Assembly: GCA_039707655.1 (NCBI GenBank)
Contig: CM077667.1
Span: 547,440,222-547,504,221 of the forward strand
Origin: Elymus sibiricus
Taxonomy: Eukaryota; Streptophyta; Magnoliopsida; Poales; Poaceae
Direction: 5' to 3'
DNA: 64,000 nt
Part shown: positions 39,405 to 51,653 of the stretch, piece by piece
Numbering within the stretch: the stretch's first letter is position 1
How the letters are laid out: every line of letters begins with the position of its first letter
Notes under the pieces: generated by a model
Told to the model about the DNA's origin: nothing
Seen by the model: the letters and a program-made list of their open reading frames with translations, nothing else
Database searches by the model: none
Position numbers and translations under genes: made by a program

Positions 39405-40806
39405 CTCCGGACCCAAAGCTTGCATAAAAACTCATCCAAAACTAACTTTTCAAGCGACCGTGCAGTGAAATTGTTTTCTTTACAAACCATTTCAGACATT
39501 TCGCGTTCACAAAATTTTCTCAAAATAGGTCTCCATATATGACCTCTCTTTGTGAATTTCGCCCCGAAACCCTGTCACTGATGCTCCGGACCGAAAGCTT
39601 GCATAAAAACTCATCCAAAATTAGCTTTTCAAGCGACCGTGCAGTGGAATTGTTTTCTTTACAAACCATTTCAGACATTTCGCGTTCACAAACTTTTCTC
39701 AAAATAGGTCTCCATATATGACCTCTCTTTGTGAATTTCGCCCCGAAACCCTGTCACTCACGCTCCGGACCCAAAGCTTCCATAAAAACTCATCCAAAAC
39801 TAACTTTTCAAGCAACCGTGCAGTGGAATTGTTTTCTTTACAAACCATTTCAGAAATTTCGCGTTCACAAACTTTTCTCAAAATAGGTCTCCATATATGA
39901 CCTCTCTTTGTGAATTTCGCCCCGAAACCCTGTCACTGAAGCTCCGGACCCAAAGCTTGCATAAAAACTCATCCAAAACTAACTTTTCAAGCGACCGTGC
40001 AGTGAAATTGTTTTCTTTACAAAACATTTCAGACATTTCGCGTTCACAAAATTTTCTCAAAATAGGTCTCCATATATGACCTCTCTTTGTGAATTTCGCC
40101 CCGAAACCCTTTCACTGATGCTACGGACCGAAAGCTTGCATAAAAACTCATCCAAAATTAGCTTTTCAAGCGACCGTGCAGTGGAATTGTTTTCTTTACA
40201 AACCATTTCAGACATTTCGCGTTCACAAACTTTTCTCAAAATAAGTCTCCATATATGACCTCTCTTTGTGAATTTCGTCCCGAAAGCCTGTCACTAATGC
40301 TCCGGACCGAAAGCTTGCATAAAAACTCATCCAAAATTAGCTTTTCAAGCGACCGTGCAGTGGAATTGTTTTCTTTACAAACCATTTCAGACATTTCGCG
40401 TTCACAAACTTTTCTCAAAATAAGTCTCCATATATGACCTCTCTTTGTGAATTTCGCCCCGAAACCCTGTCACTGAAGCTCCGGACCCAAAGCTTGCATA
40501 AAAACTCATCCAAAACTAACTTTTCAAGCGACCGTGCAGTGGAATTGTTTTCTTTACAAACCATTTCAGACATTTCGCGTTCACAAACTTTTCTCAAAAT
40601 AGGTCTCCATATATGACCTCTCTTTGTGAATTTTGCCCCGAAACCCTGTCACTAACGCTCCGGACCCAAAGCTTGCATAAAAACTCATCCAAAACTAACT
40701 TTTCAAGCGACCGTGCAGTGGAATTGTTTTCTTTACAAACCATTTCAGACATTTCGCGTTCACAAACTTTTCTCAAAATAGGTCTCCATATATGACCTCT
40801 CTTTGT
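39405..40806 (+). repeat. 1.4-kb cassette H, copy 1
   Basis: Matches 42678-44079 at an offset of 3273 bp, which equals 18 monomers plus 53 minus 2, because a 53-bp fragment and a 177-bp monomer lie between the copies. It ends at A40807 (TTTGTAAATTTCG) against G44080. Confidence 0.85.
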
Positions 40807-40970
40807 AAATTTCGCTCCGAAACCCTGTCACTGACGCTCAGGACCCAAAGCTTGAATAAAAACTCATCCAAAATTACCTTTGCAAGCGACCGTGCAGTGG
40901 AATTGTTTTCTTTACAAACCATTGCAGACATTTCGCGTTCACAAACTTTTCTCAAAATAGGTCTCCATAT

Positions 40971-41147
40971 ATGACCTCTCTTTGTGAATTTCGCCCCGAA
41001 ACCCTGTCACTGACGCTACGGACCCAAAGCTTGCATAAAAATTCATCGAAAATTAACTTTTCAAGCGACCGTGCAGTGGAATTGTTTTCTTTACAAACAT
41101 TTCAGACTTTCGCGTTCACAAACTTTTCTCAAAATAGGTCTCCATAT
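40971..41147 (+). repeat. 177-bp monomer variant
   Basis: Copy of 12592-12768 within block E copy 2. Confidence 0.9.
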
Positions 41148-41685
41148 ATGACCTCTCTTTGTGAATTTCGCCCCGAAACCTTGTCACTGTCGCTCCGGAC
41201 CCAAAGCTTGCATAAAAACTCATCCAAAACTAACTTTTCAAGCGACCGTGCAGTGGAATTGTTTTCTTTACAAACCATTTCAGACATTTCGTGTTCACAA
41301 ACTTTTCTCAAAATAGTTTTCCATATATGACCTCTCTTTGTGAATTTCGCCCCGAAACCCTGTCATTGATGCTCCGGACCCAAAGCTTGCATAAAAACTC
41401 ATCCAAAACTAACTTTTCAAGCGACCGTGCAGTGGAATTGTTTTCTTTACAAACCATTTCAAACATTTCGCGTTCACAAACTTTTCTCAAAATAGTTCTC
41501 CATATATGACCTCTCTTTGTGAATTTCGCCCCGAAACCCTGTCACTGATGCTCCGGACCCAAAGCTTGCATAAAAACTCATCCAAAACTAACTTTTCAAG
41601 CGACTGTGCAGTGGAATTATTTTCTTTACAAACCATTTCAGACATTTCGCATTCACAAACTTTTCTCAAAATAGTTCTCCATATA

Positions 41686-41738
41686 CCATTTCAGACATTT
41701 CGAGTTCACAAACTTTTCTCAAAATAGGTCTCAATATA
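41686..41738 (+). repeat. 53-bp partial monomer
   Basis: Junction CCATATA/CCATTTCAG with the ATTTCGAGTTC marker. It lies in block E copy 2, matching the fragment at 13307. Confidence 0.93.
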
Positions 41739-42403
41739 TGACCTCTCTTTGTGAATTTCACCCCGAAACCCTGTAACTGATGCTCCGGACCCAAAGCTTC
41801 TATAAAAACTCATCGAAAACTAAGTTTTCAAGCGACCGTGCAGTGGAATTGTTTTCTTTACAAACCATTTCAGACATTTCGCGTTCACAAACTTTTCTCA
41901 AAATAGGTCTCCATATATGACCTCTCTTTGTGAATTTCGCCCCGAAACCCTATCACTCACGCTCCGAACCCAAAGCTTCCAAAAAAACTCATCCAAAACT
42001 AACTTTTCAAGCGACTGTGCAGTGGAATTGTTTTCTTTACAAACCATTTCAGAAATTTCGCGTTCACAAACTTTTCTCAAAATAGGTCTCCATATATTAC
42101 CTCTCTTTGTGAATTTCGCCCCGAAACCCTGTCACTGAAGCTCCGGACCCAAAGCTTGCATAAAAACTCATCCAAAACTAACTTTTCGAGCGACCGTGCT
42201 GTGGAATTGTTTTCTTTACAAACCATTTCAGACATTTCACGTTCACAAACTTTTCTCAAAATAGGTCTCCATATATGACCTCTCTTTGTGAATTTCGCCC
42301 CGAAACCTTGTCACTCACGCTCCGGACCCAAAGCTTCCATAAAAACTCATCCAAAACTAACTTTTCAAGCGACCGTGCAGTGGAATTGTTTTCTTTACAA
42401 ACT

Positions 42404-45400
42404 ATTTCAGAAATTTCGCGTTCACAAACTTTTCTCAAAATAGGTCTCCATATATTACCTCTCTTTGTGAATTTCGCCCCGAAACCCTGTCACTGAAGCT
42501 CCGGACCCAAAGCTTGCATAAAAACTCATCCAAAACTAACTTTTCAAGCGACCGTGCGGTGAAATTGTTTTCTTTACAAACCATTTCAGACATTTCGCGT
42601 TCACAAAATTTTCTCAAAATAGGTCTGCATATATGACCTCTCTTTGTGAATTTCGCCCTGAAACCCTGTCACTGAAGCTCCGGACCCAAAGCTTGCATAA
42701 AAACTCATCCAAAACTAACTTTTCAAGCGACCGTGCAGTGAAATTGTTTTCTTTACAAACCATTTCAGACATTTCGCGTTCACAAAATTTTCTCAAAATA
42801 GGTCTCCATATATGACCTCTCTTTGTGAATTTCCCCCCGAAACCCTGTCACTGATGCTCCGGACCGAAAGCTTGCATAAAAACTCATCCAAAATTAGCTT
42901 TTCAAGCGACCGTGCAGTGGAATTGTTTTCTTTACAAACCATTTCAGACATTTCGCGTTCACAAACTTTTCTCAAAATAGGTCTCCATATATGACCTCTC
43001 TTTGTGAATTTCGCCCCGAAACCCTGTCACTCACGCTCCGGACCCAAAGCTTCCATAAAAACTCATCCAAAACTAACTTTTCAAGCAACCGTGCAGTGGA
43101 ATTGTTTTCTTTACAAACCATTTCAGAAATTTCGCGTTCACAAACTTTTCTCAAAATAGGTCTCCATATATGACCTCTCTTTGTGAATTTCGCCCCGAAA
43201 CCCTGTCACTGAAGCTCCGGACCCAAAGCTTGCATAAAAACTCATCCAAAACTAACTTTTCAAGCGACCGTGCAGTGAAATTGTTTTCTTTACAAAACAT
43301 TTCAGACATTTCGCGTTCACAAAATTTTCTCAAAATAGGTCTCCATATATGACCTCTCTTTGTGAATTTCGCCCCGAAACCCTTTCACTGATGCTACGGA
43401 CCGAAAGCTTGCATAAAAACTCATCCAAAATTAGCTTTTCAAGCGACCGTGCAGTGGAATTGTTTTCTTTACAAACCATTTCAGACATTTCGCGTTCACA
43501 AACTTTTCTCAAAATAAGTCTCCATATATGACCTCTCTTTGTGAATTTCGTCCCGAAAGCCTGTCACTAATGCTCCGGACCGAAAGCTTGCATAAAAACT
43601 CATCCAAAATTAGCTTTTCAAGCGACCGTGCAGTGGAATTGTTTTCTTTACAAACCATTTCAGACATTTCGCGTTCACAAACTTTTCTCAAAATAAGTCT
43701 CCATATATGACCTCTCTTTGTGAATTTCGCCCCGAAACCCTGTCACTGAAGCTCCGGACCCAAAGCTTGCATAAAAACTCATCCAAAACTAACTTTTCAA
43801 GCGACCGTGCAGTGGAATTGTTTTCTTTACAAACCATTTCAGACATTTCGCGTTCACAAACTTTTCTCAAAATAGGTCTCCATATATGACCTCTCTTTGT
43901 GAATTTTGCCCCGAAACCCTGTCACTAACGCTCCGGACCCAAAGCTTGCATAAAAACTCATCCAAAACTAACTTTTCAAGCGACCGTGCAGTGGAATTGT
44001 TTTCTTTACAAACCATTTCAGACATTTCGCGTTCACAAACTTTTCTCAAAATAGGTCTCCATATATGACCTCTCTTTGTGAATTTCTCCCCGAAACCCTG
44101 TCACTGACTCTCCGGACCCAAAGCTTGCATAAAAACTCATCCAAAACTAACTTTTCAAGCGACCGTGCAGTGCAATTGTTTTCTTTACAAACCATTTCAG
44201 ACATTTCGCGTTCACAAACTTTTCTCAAAACAGGTCTCCATATATGACCTCTCTTTGTGAATTTCGCTCCGAAACCCTGTCACTGACGCTCAGGACCCAA
44301 AGCTTGAATAAAAACTCATCCAAAATTACCTTTGCAAGCGACCGTGCAGTGGAATTGTTTTCTTTACAAACCATTGCAGACATTTCGCGTTCACAAACTT
44401 TTCTCAAAATAGGTCTCCATATATGACCTCTCTTTGTGAATTTCGCCCCGAAACCCTGTCACTGACGCTCCGGACCCAAAGCTTGCATAAAAACTCATCC
44501 AAAATTACCTTTTCAAGCGACCGTGCATTGGAATTATTTTCTTTACAAACCATTTCAGATATTTCGCATTCACAAATTTTTCTCAAAATAGGTCTCCATA
44601 TATGACCTCTCTTTGTGAATTTCGCCCCGAAACCCTGTCACTGATGCTCCGGACCCAAAGCTTGCATAAAAACTCATCCAAAATTACCTTTTCAAGCGAC
44701 CGTGCAGTGGAATTGTTTTCTTTACAAACCATTTCAGACATTTCGCGTTCACAAACTTTTCTCAAAATAGGTCTCCATATATGACCTCTCTTTGTGAATT
44801 TCGCCCCGAAACCCTGTCACTGACGCTCCGTACCCAGAGCTTGCATAAAAACTCATCCAAAACTAACTTTTCAAGCGACCGTGCAGTGGAATTGTTTTCT
44901 TTACAAACCATTTCAGACATTTCACGTTCACAAACGTTTCTCAAAATATGTCTCCATATATGACCTCCCTTTGTGAATATCGCCCCGAAACCCTGTCACT
45001 GACGCTCCGGACCCAAAGCTTGCATAAAAACTCATCCAAAACTAACTTTTCAAGCGACCGTGCAGTGGAATTGTTTTCTTTACAAACCATTTCAGACATT
45101 TCGCTTTCACAAACTTTTCTCAAAATAGGTCTCCATATATGACTTCTCTTTGTGAATTTCGCCCCGAAACACTGTCACTTACGCTCCGGACCCAAAGCTT
45201 GCATAAAAACTCATCCAAAACTAACTTTTCACGCGACCGTGCAGTGGAATTGTTTTCTTTACAAACCATTTCAGACATTTCGCGTTCACAAACTTTTCTC
45301 AAAATAGGTCTCCATATATGACCTCTCTTTGTGAATTTCGCCCCGAAACCCTGTCACTGACGCTACGGACCCAAAGCTTGCATAAAAATTCATCGAAAAT

Positions 45401-45695
45401 TAACTTTTCAAGCGACCGTGCAGTGGAATTGTTTTCTTTACAAACATTTCAGACTTTCGCGTTCACAAACTTTTCTCAAAATAGGTCTACATATATGACC
45501 TCTCTTTGTGAATTTCGCCTCGAAACCCTGTGACTGACGCTCCGGACCCAAAGCTTGCATAAAAACTCATCCAAAACTAACTTTTCAAGCGACCGTGCAG
45601 TGGAATTGTTTTCTTTACAAACCATTTCAGACATTTCGCGTTCACAAACTTTTCTCAAAATAGGTCTCCATATATGACCTCTCTTTGTGAATTTC
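42404..45695 (+). repeat. 3.3-kb block N, copy 1
   Basis: Matches 48362-51653 at an offset of 5958 bp, with sharp edges (T42403 against C48361; G45696 against A51654). It includes cassette H and the downstream ATATGTCTCC, GACTTCTC, CACGCGACC and 177-bp monomers. Confidence 0.86.
45318..45494 (+). repeat. 177-bp monomer variant
   Basis: Copy of 25173-25349 within block M copy 2. Confidence 0.9.
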
Positions 45696-45730
45696 GCCCC
45701 GAAACAATGTCACTGACGCTCCGGACCAAT

Positions 45731-48369
45731 AGCTTGCATAAAAACTCATCCAAAACTAACTTTTCAAGCGACCGTGCAGTGGAATTATTTTCTTTACAAA
45801 CCATTTCAGACATTTCGCGTTCACAAACTTTTCTCAAAATAGGTCTCCATATATGACCTCTCTTTGTGAATTTCGCCCCGAAACCCTGTCACTGACGCTC
45901 CGGACCCAAAGCTTGCATAAAAACTCATCCAAAATTAACTTTTCAAGCGACCGTGCAGTGGAATTGTTTTCTTTACAAACCATTTCAGACATTTCGAGTT
46001 CACAAACTTTTCTCAAAATAGGTCTCCATATATGACCTCTCTTTGTGAATTTTGCCCCGAAACCCTGTCACGGACGCTCCGGATCCAAAGCTTGCATAAA
46101 AACTCATCCAAAACTAACTTTTCCAGCGACCGTGCAGTGGAATTATTTTCTTTACAAACCATTTCAGACATTTCGCGTTCACAAACTTTTCTCAAAATAG
46201 GTCTCCATATATGACCTCTCTTTGTGAATTTCGCCCCGAAACCTTGTCACTGTCGCTCCGGACCCAAAGCTTGCATAAAAACTCATCCAAAACTAACTTT
46301 TCAAGCGACCGTGCAGTGGAATTGTTTTCTTTACAAACCATTTCAGACATTTCGTGTTCACAAACTTTTCTCAAAATAGTTTTCCATATATGACCTCTCT
46401 TTGTGAATTTCGACCCGAAACCCTGTCACTGATGCTCCGGACCCAAAGCTTGCATAAAAACTCATCCAAAACTAACTTTTCAAGCGACCGTGCAGTGGAA
46501 TTGTTTTCTCTACAAACCATTTCAAACATTTCGCGTTCACAAACTTTTCTCAAAATAGTTCTCCATATATGACCTCTCTTTGTGAATTTCGCCCCGAAAC
46601 CCTGTCACTGATGCTCCGGACCCAAAGCTTGCATAAAAACTCATCCAAAACTAACTTTTCAAGCGACTGTGCAGTGGAATTATTTTCTTTACAAACCATT
46701 TCAGACATTTCGCATTCACAAACTTTTCTCAAAATAGTTCTCCATATAACATTTCAGACATTTCGAGTTCACAAACTTTTCTCAAAATAGGTCTCAATAT
46801 ATGACCTCTCTTTGTGAATTTCACCCCGAAACCCTGTAACTGATGCTCCGGACCCAAAGCTTCTATAAAAACTCATCGAAAACTAAGTTTTCAAGCGACC
46901 GTGCAGTGGAATTGTTTTCTTTACAAACCATTTCAGACATTTCGCGTTCACAAACTTTTCTCAAAATAGGTCTCCATATATGACCTCTCTTTGTGAATTT
47001 CGCCCCGAAACCCTATCACTCACGCTCCGAACCCAAAGCTTCCATAAAAACTCATCCAAAACTAACTTTTCAAGCGACTGTGCAGTGGAATTGTTTTCTT
47101 TACAAACCATTTCAGAAATTTCGCGTTCACAAACTTTTCTCAAAATAGGTCTCCATATATTACCTCTCTTTGTGAATTTCGCCCCGAAACCCTGTCACTG
47201 AAGCTCCGGACCCAAAGCTTGCATAAAAACTCATCCAAAACTAACTTTTCGAGCGACCGTGCAGTGGAATTGTTTTCTTTACAAACCATTTCAGACATTT
47301 CGCGTTCACAAACTTTTCTCAAAATAGGTCTCCATATAGTACCTCTCTTTGTGAATTTCGCCCCGAAACCCTGTCACTGATGCTCCGGACCGAAAGCTTG
47401 CATAAAAACTCATCCAAAATTAGCTTTTCAAGCGACCGTGCAGTGGAATTGTTTTCTTTACAAACCATTTCAGACATTTCGCGTTCACAAACTTTTCTCA
47501 AAATAGGTCTCCATATATTACCTCTCTTTGTGAATTTCGCCCCGAAACCCTGTCACTGACGCTCCGGACCCAAAGCTTGCATAAAAACTCATCCAAAATT
47601 ACCTTTTCAAGCGACCGTGCAGTGGAATTGTTTTCTTTACAAACCATTTCAGACATTTCGCGTTCACAAACTTTTCTCAAAATAGGTCTCCATATATGAC
47701 CTCTCTTTGTGAATTTCACCCCAAAACCCTGTCACTGATGCTCCGGACCGAAAGCTTGCATAAAAACTCATCCACAATTAGCTTTTCAAGCGACCGTGCA
47801 GTGGAATTGTTTTCTTTACAAACCATTTCAGACATTTCGCGTTCACAAACTTTTCTCAAAATAGGTCTCCATATAGTACCTCTCTTTGTGAATTTCGCCC
47901 CGAAACCCTGTCACTGATGCTCCGGACCGAAAGCTTGCATAAAAACTCATCCAAAATTAGCTTTTCAAGCGACCGTGCAGTGGAATTGTTTTCTTTACAA
48001 ACCATTTCAGACATTTCGCGTTCACAAACTTTTCTCAAAATAGGTCTCCATATATTACCTCTCTTTGTGAATTTCGCCCCGAAACCCTGTCACTGACGCT
48101 CCGGACCCAAAGCTTGCATAAAAACTCATCCAAAATTACCTTTTCAAGCGACCGTGCAGTGGAATTGTTTTCTTTACAAACCATTTCAGACATTTCGCGT
48201 TCACAAACTTTTCTCAAAATAGGTCTCCATATATGACCTCTCTTTGTGAATTTCGCCCCGAAACCCTGTCACTGACGCTCCGGACCCTAAGCTTGCATAA
48301 AAACTCATCCAAAATTACCTTTTCAAGCGACCGTGCAGTCGAATTGTTTTCTTTACAAACCATTTCAGA
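45731..48369 (+). repeat. 2.6-kb block J, copy 1
   Basis: Matches 55446-58084 at an offset of 9715 bp over 2639 bp, including one 53-bp fragment. Only a couple of differences were noticed, for example TTTTCTCTACAAACC near 46504 against TTTTCTTTACAAACC near 56219. Confidence 0.9.
46749..46801 (+). repeat. 53-bp partial monomer
   Basis: Junction CCATATA/ACATTTCAG, the same A variant as at 26425, consistent with block M copying. Confidence 0.93.
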
Positions 48370-51300
48370 AATTTCGCGTTCACAAACTTTTCTCAAAATA
48401 GGTCTCCATATATTACCTCTCTTTGTGAATTTCGCCCCGAAACCCTGTCACTGAAGCTCCGGACCCAAAGCTTGCATAAAAACTCATCCAAAACTAACTT
48501 TTCAAGCGACCGTGCGGTGAAATTGTTTTCTTTACAAACCATTTCAGACATTTCGCGTTCACAAAATTTTCTCAAAATAGGTCTGCATATATGACCTCTC
48601 TTTGTGAATTTCGCCCTGAAACCCTGTCACTGAAGCTCCGGACCCAAAGCTTGCATAAAAACTCATCCAAAACTAACTTTTCAAGCGACCGTGCAGTGAA
48701 ATTGTTTTCTTTACAAACCATTTCAGACATTTCGCGTTCACAAAATTTTCTCAAAATAGGTCTCCATATATGACCTCTCTTTGTGAATTTCGCCCCGAAA
48801 CCCTGTCACTGATGCTCCGGACCGAAAGCTTGCATAAAAACTCATCCAAAATTAGCTTTTCAAGCGACCGTGCAGTGGAATTGTTTTCTTTACAAACCAT
48901 TTCAGACATTTCGCGTTCACAAACTTTTCTCAAAATAGGTCTCCATATATGACCTCTCTTTGTGAATTTCGCCCCGAAACCCTGTCACTCACGCTCCGGA
49001 CCCAAAGCTTCCATAAAAACTCATCCAAAACTAACTTTTCAAGCAACCGTGCAGTGGAATTGTTTTCTTTACAAACCATTTCAGACATTTCGCGTTCACA
49101 AAATTTTCTCAAAATAGGTCTCCATATATGACCTCTCTTTGTGAATTTCGCCCCGAAACCCTGTCACTGAAGCTCCGGACCCAAAGCTTGCATAAAAACT
49201 CATCCAAAACTAACTTTTCAAGCGACCGTGCAGTGAAATTGTTTTCTTTACAAAACATTTCAGACATTTCGCGTTCACAAAATTTTCTCAAAATAGGTCT
49301 CCATATATGACCTCTCTTTGTGAATTTCGCCCCGAAACCCTTTCACTGATGCTACGGACCGAAAGCTTGCATAAAAACTCATCCAAAATTAGCTTTTCAA
49401 GCGACCGTGCAGTGGAATTGTTTTCTTTACAAACCATTTCAGACATTTCGCGTTCACAAACTTTTCTCAAAATAAGTCTCCATATATGACCTCTCTTTGT
49501 GAATTTCGTCCCGAAAGCCTGTCACTAATGCTCCGGACCGAAAGCTTGCATAAAAACTCATCCAAAATTAGCTTTTCAAGCGACCGTGCAGTGGAATTGT
49601 TTTCTTTACAAACCATTTCAGACATTTCGCGTTCACAAACTTTTCTCAAAATAAGTCTCCATATATGACCTCTCTTTGTGAATTTCGCCCCGAAACCCTG
49701 TCACTGAAGCTCCGGACCCAAAGCTTGCATAAAAACTCATCCAAAACTAACTTTTCAAGCGACCGTGCAGTGGAATTGTTTTCTTTACAAACCATTTCAG
49801 ACATTTCGCGTTCACAAACTTTTCTCAAAATAGGTCTCCATATATGACCTCTCTTTGTGAATTTTGCCCCGAAACCCTGTCACTAACGCTCCGGACCCAA
49901 AGCTTGCATAAAAACTCATCCAAAACTAACTTTTCAAGCGACCGTGCAGTGGAATTGTTTTCTTTACAAACCATTTCAGACATTTCGCGTTCACAAACTT
50001 TTCTCAAAATAGGTCTCCATATATGACCTCTCTTTGTGAATTTCTCCCCGAAACCCTGTCACTGACTCTCCGGACCCAAAGCTTGCATAAAAACTCATCC
50101 AAAACTAACTTTTCAAGCGACCGTGCAGTGGAATTGTTTTCTTTACAAACCATTTCAGACATTTCGCGTTCACAAACTTTTCTCAAAACAGGTCTCCATA
50201 TATGACCTCTCTTTGTGAATTTCGCTCCGAAACCCTGTCACTGACGCTCAGGACCCAAAGCTTGAATAAAAACTCATCCAAAATTACCTTTGCAAGCGAC
50301 CGTGCAGTGGAATTGTTTTCTTTACAAACCATTGTAGACATTTCGCGTTCACAAACTTTTCTCAAAATAGGTCTCCATATATGACCTCTCTTTGTGAATT
50401 TCGCCCTGAAACCCTGTCAATGACGCTCCGGACCCAAAGCTTGCATAAAAACTCATCCAAAATTACCTTTTCAAGCGACCGTGCATTGGAATTATTTTCT
50501 TTACAAACCATTTCAGATATTTCGCATTCACAAATTTTTCTCAAAATAGGTCTCCATATATGACCTCTCTTTGTGAATTTCGCCCCGAAACCCTATCACT
50601 GATGCTCCGGACCCAAAGCTTGCATAAAAACTCATCCAAAATTACCTTTTCAAGCGACCGTGCAGTGGAATTGTTTTCTTTACAAACCATTTCAGACATT
50701 TCGCGTTCACAAACTTTTCTCAAAATAGGTCTCCATATATGACCTCTCTTTGTGAATTTCGCCCCGAAACCCTGTCACTGACGCTCCGTACCCAGAGCTT
50801 GCATAAAAACTCATCCAAAACTAACTTTTCAAGCGACCGTGCAGTGGAATTGTTTTCTTTACAAACCATTTCAGACATTTCACGTTCACAAACGTTTCTC
50901 AAAATATGTCTCCATATATGACCTCCCTTTGTGAATATCGCCCCGAAACCCTGTCACTGACGCTCCGGACCCAAAGCTTGCATAAAAACTCATCCAAAAC
51001 TAACTTTTCAAGCGACCGTGCAGTGGAATTGTTTTCTTTACAAACCATTTCAGACATTTCGCTTTCACAAACTTTTCTCAAAATAGGTCTCCATATATGA
51101 CTTCTCTTTGTGAATTTCGCCCCGAAACACTGTCACTTACGCTCCGGACCCAAAGCTTGCATAAAAACTCATCCAAAACTAACTTTTCACGCGACCGTGC
51201 AGTGGAATTGTTTTCTTTACAAACCATTTCAGACATTTCGCGTTCACAAACTTTTCTCAAAATAGGTCTCCATATATGACCTCTCTTTGTGAATTTCGCC

Positions 51301-51538
51301 CCGAAACCCTGTCACTGACGCTACGGACCCAAAGCTTGCATAAAAATTCATCGAAAATTAACTTTTCAAGCGACCGTGCAGTGGAATTGTTTTCTTTACA
51401 AACATTTCAGACTTTCGCGTTCACAAACTTTTCTCAAAATAGGTCTACATATATGACCTCTCTCTGTGAATTTCGCCTCGAAACCCTGTGACTGACGCTC
51501 CGGACCCAAAGCTTGCATAAAAACTCATCCAAAACTAA
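47603..51538 (+). repeat. 22-monomer tandem higher-order repeat, unit 1 (3936 bp)
   Basis: The tract 47603-55501 repeats itself at an offset of 3936 bp, which is 22 monomers minus 2 bp for one 177-bp monomer. The edges are sharp: C47602 against A51538 on the left, and G51566 against A55502 on the right. The units are directly adjacent. Very few differences were found between the two units. Confidence 0.93.
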
Positions 51539-51653
51539 CTTTTCAAGCGACCGTGCAGTGGAATTGTTTTCTTTACAAACCATTTCAGACATTTCGCGTT
51601 CACAAACTTTTCTCAAAATAGGTCTCCATATATGACCTCTCTTTGTGAATTTC
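48362..51653 (+). repeat. 3.3-kb block N, copy 2
   Basis: Copy of 42404-45695, and itself duplicated again within the 22-monomer tandem repeat. Differences include CCATTGTAGAC near 50331 where copy 1 has CCATTGCAGAC, and CTCTCTCTGTGAA near 51460 where copy 1 has CTCTCTTTGTGAA. Confidence 0.86.
51276..51452 (+). repeat. 177-bp monomer variant
   Basis: The single short monomer of tandem unit 1; it explains why the 22-monomer unit is 3936 and not 3938 bp. Confidence 0.9.

Larger units (their letters stand above)
40655..42769 (+). repeat. 2.1-kb block E, copy 2
   Basis: Copy of 12276-14390. It carries TTCCAAAAAAACTC near 41968 where copy 1 has TTCCATAAAAACTC, and ATTTCACGTTC near 42237 where copy 1 has ATTTCGCGTTC. 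Confidence 0.88.
44088..48369 (+). repeat. 4.28-kb block M, copy 2 with one inserted monomer
   Basis: Copy of 23943-28045 with a single additional 179-bp monomer at about 45853-46031 carrying CATTTCGAGTTCAC. The same monomer type is found at 32201-32379, 55568-55746 and 60632-60810, so the insert was probably copied from within the array. Confidence 0.86.
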
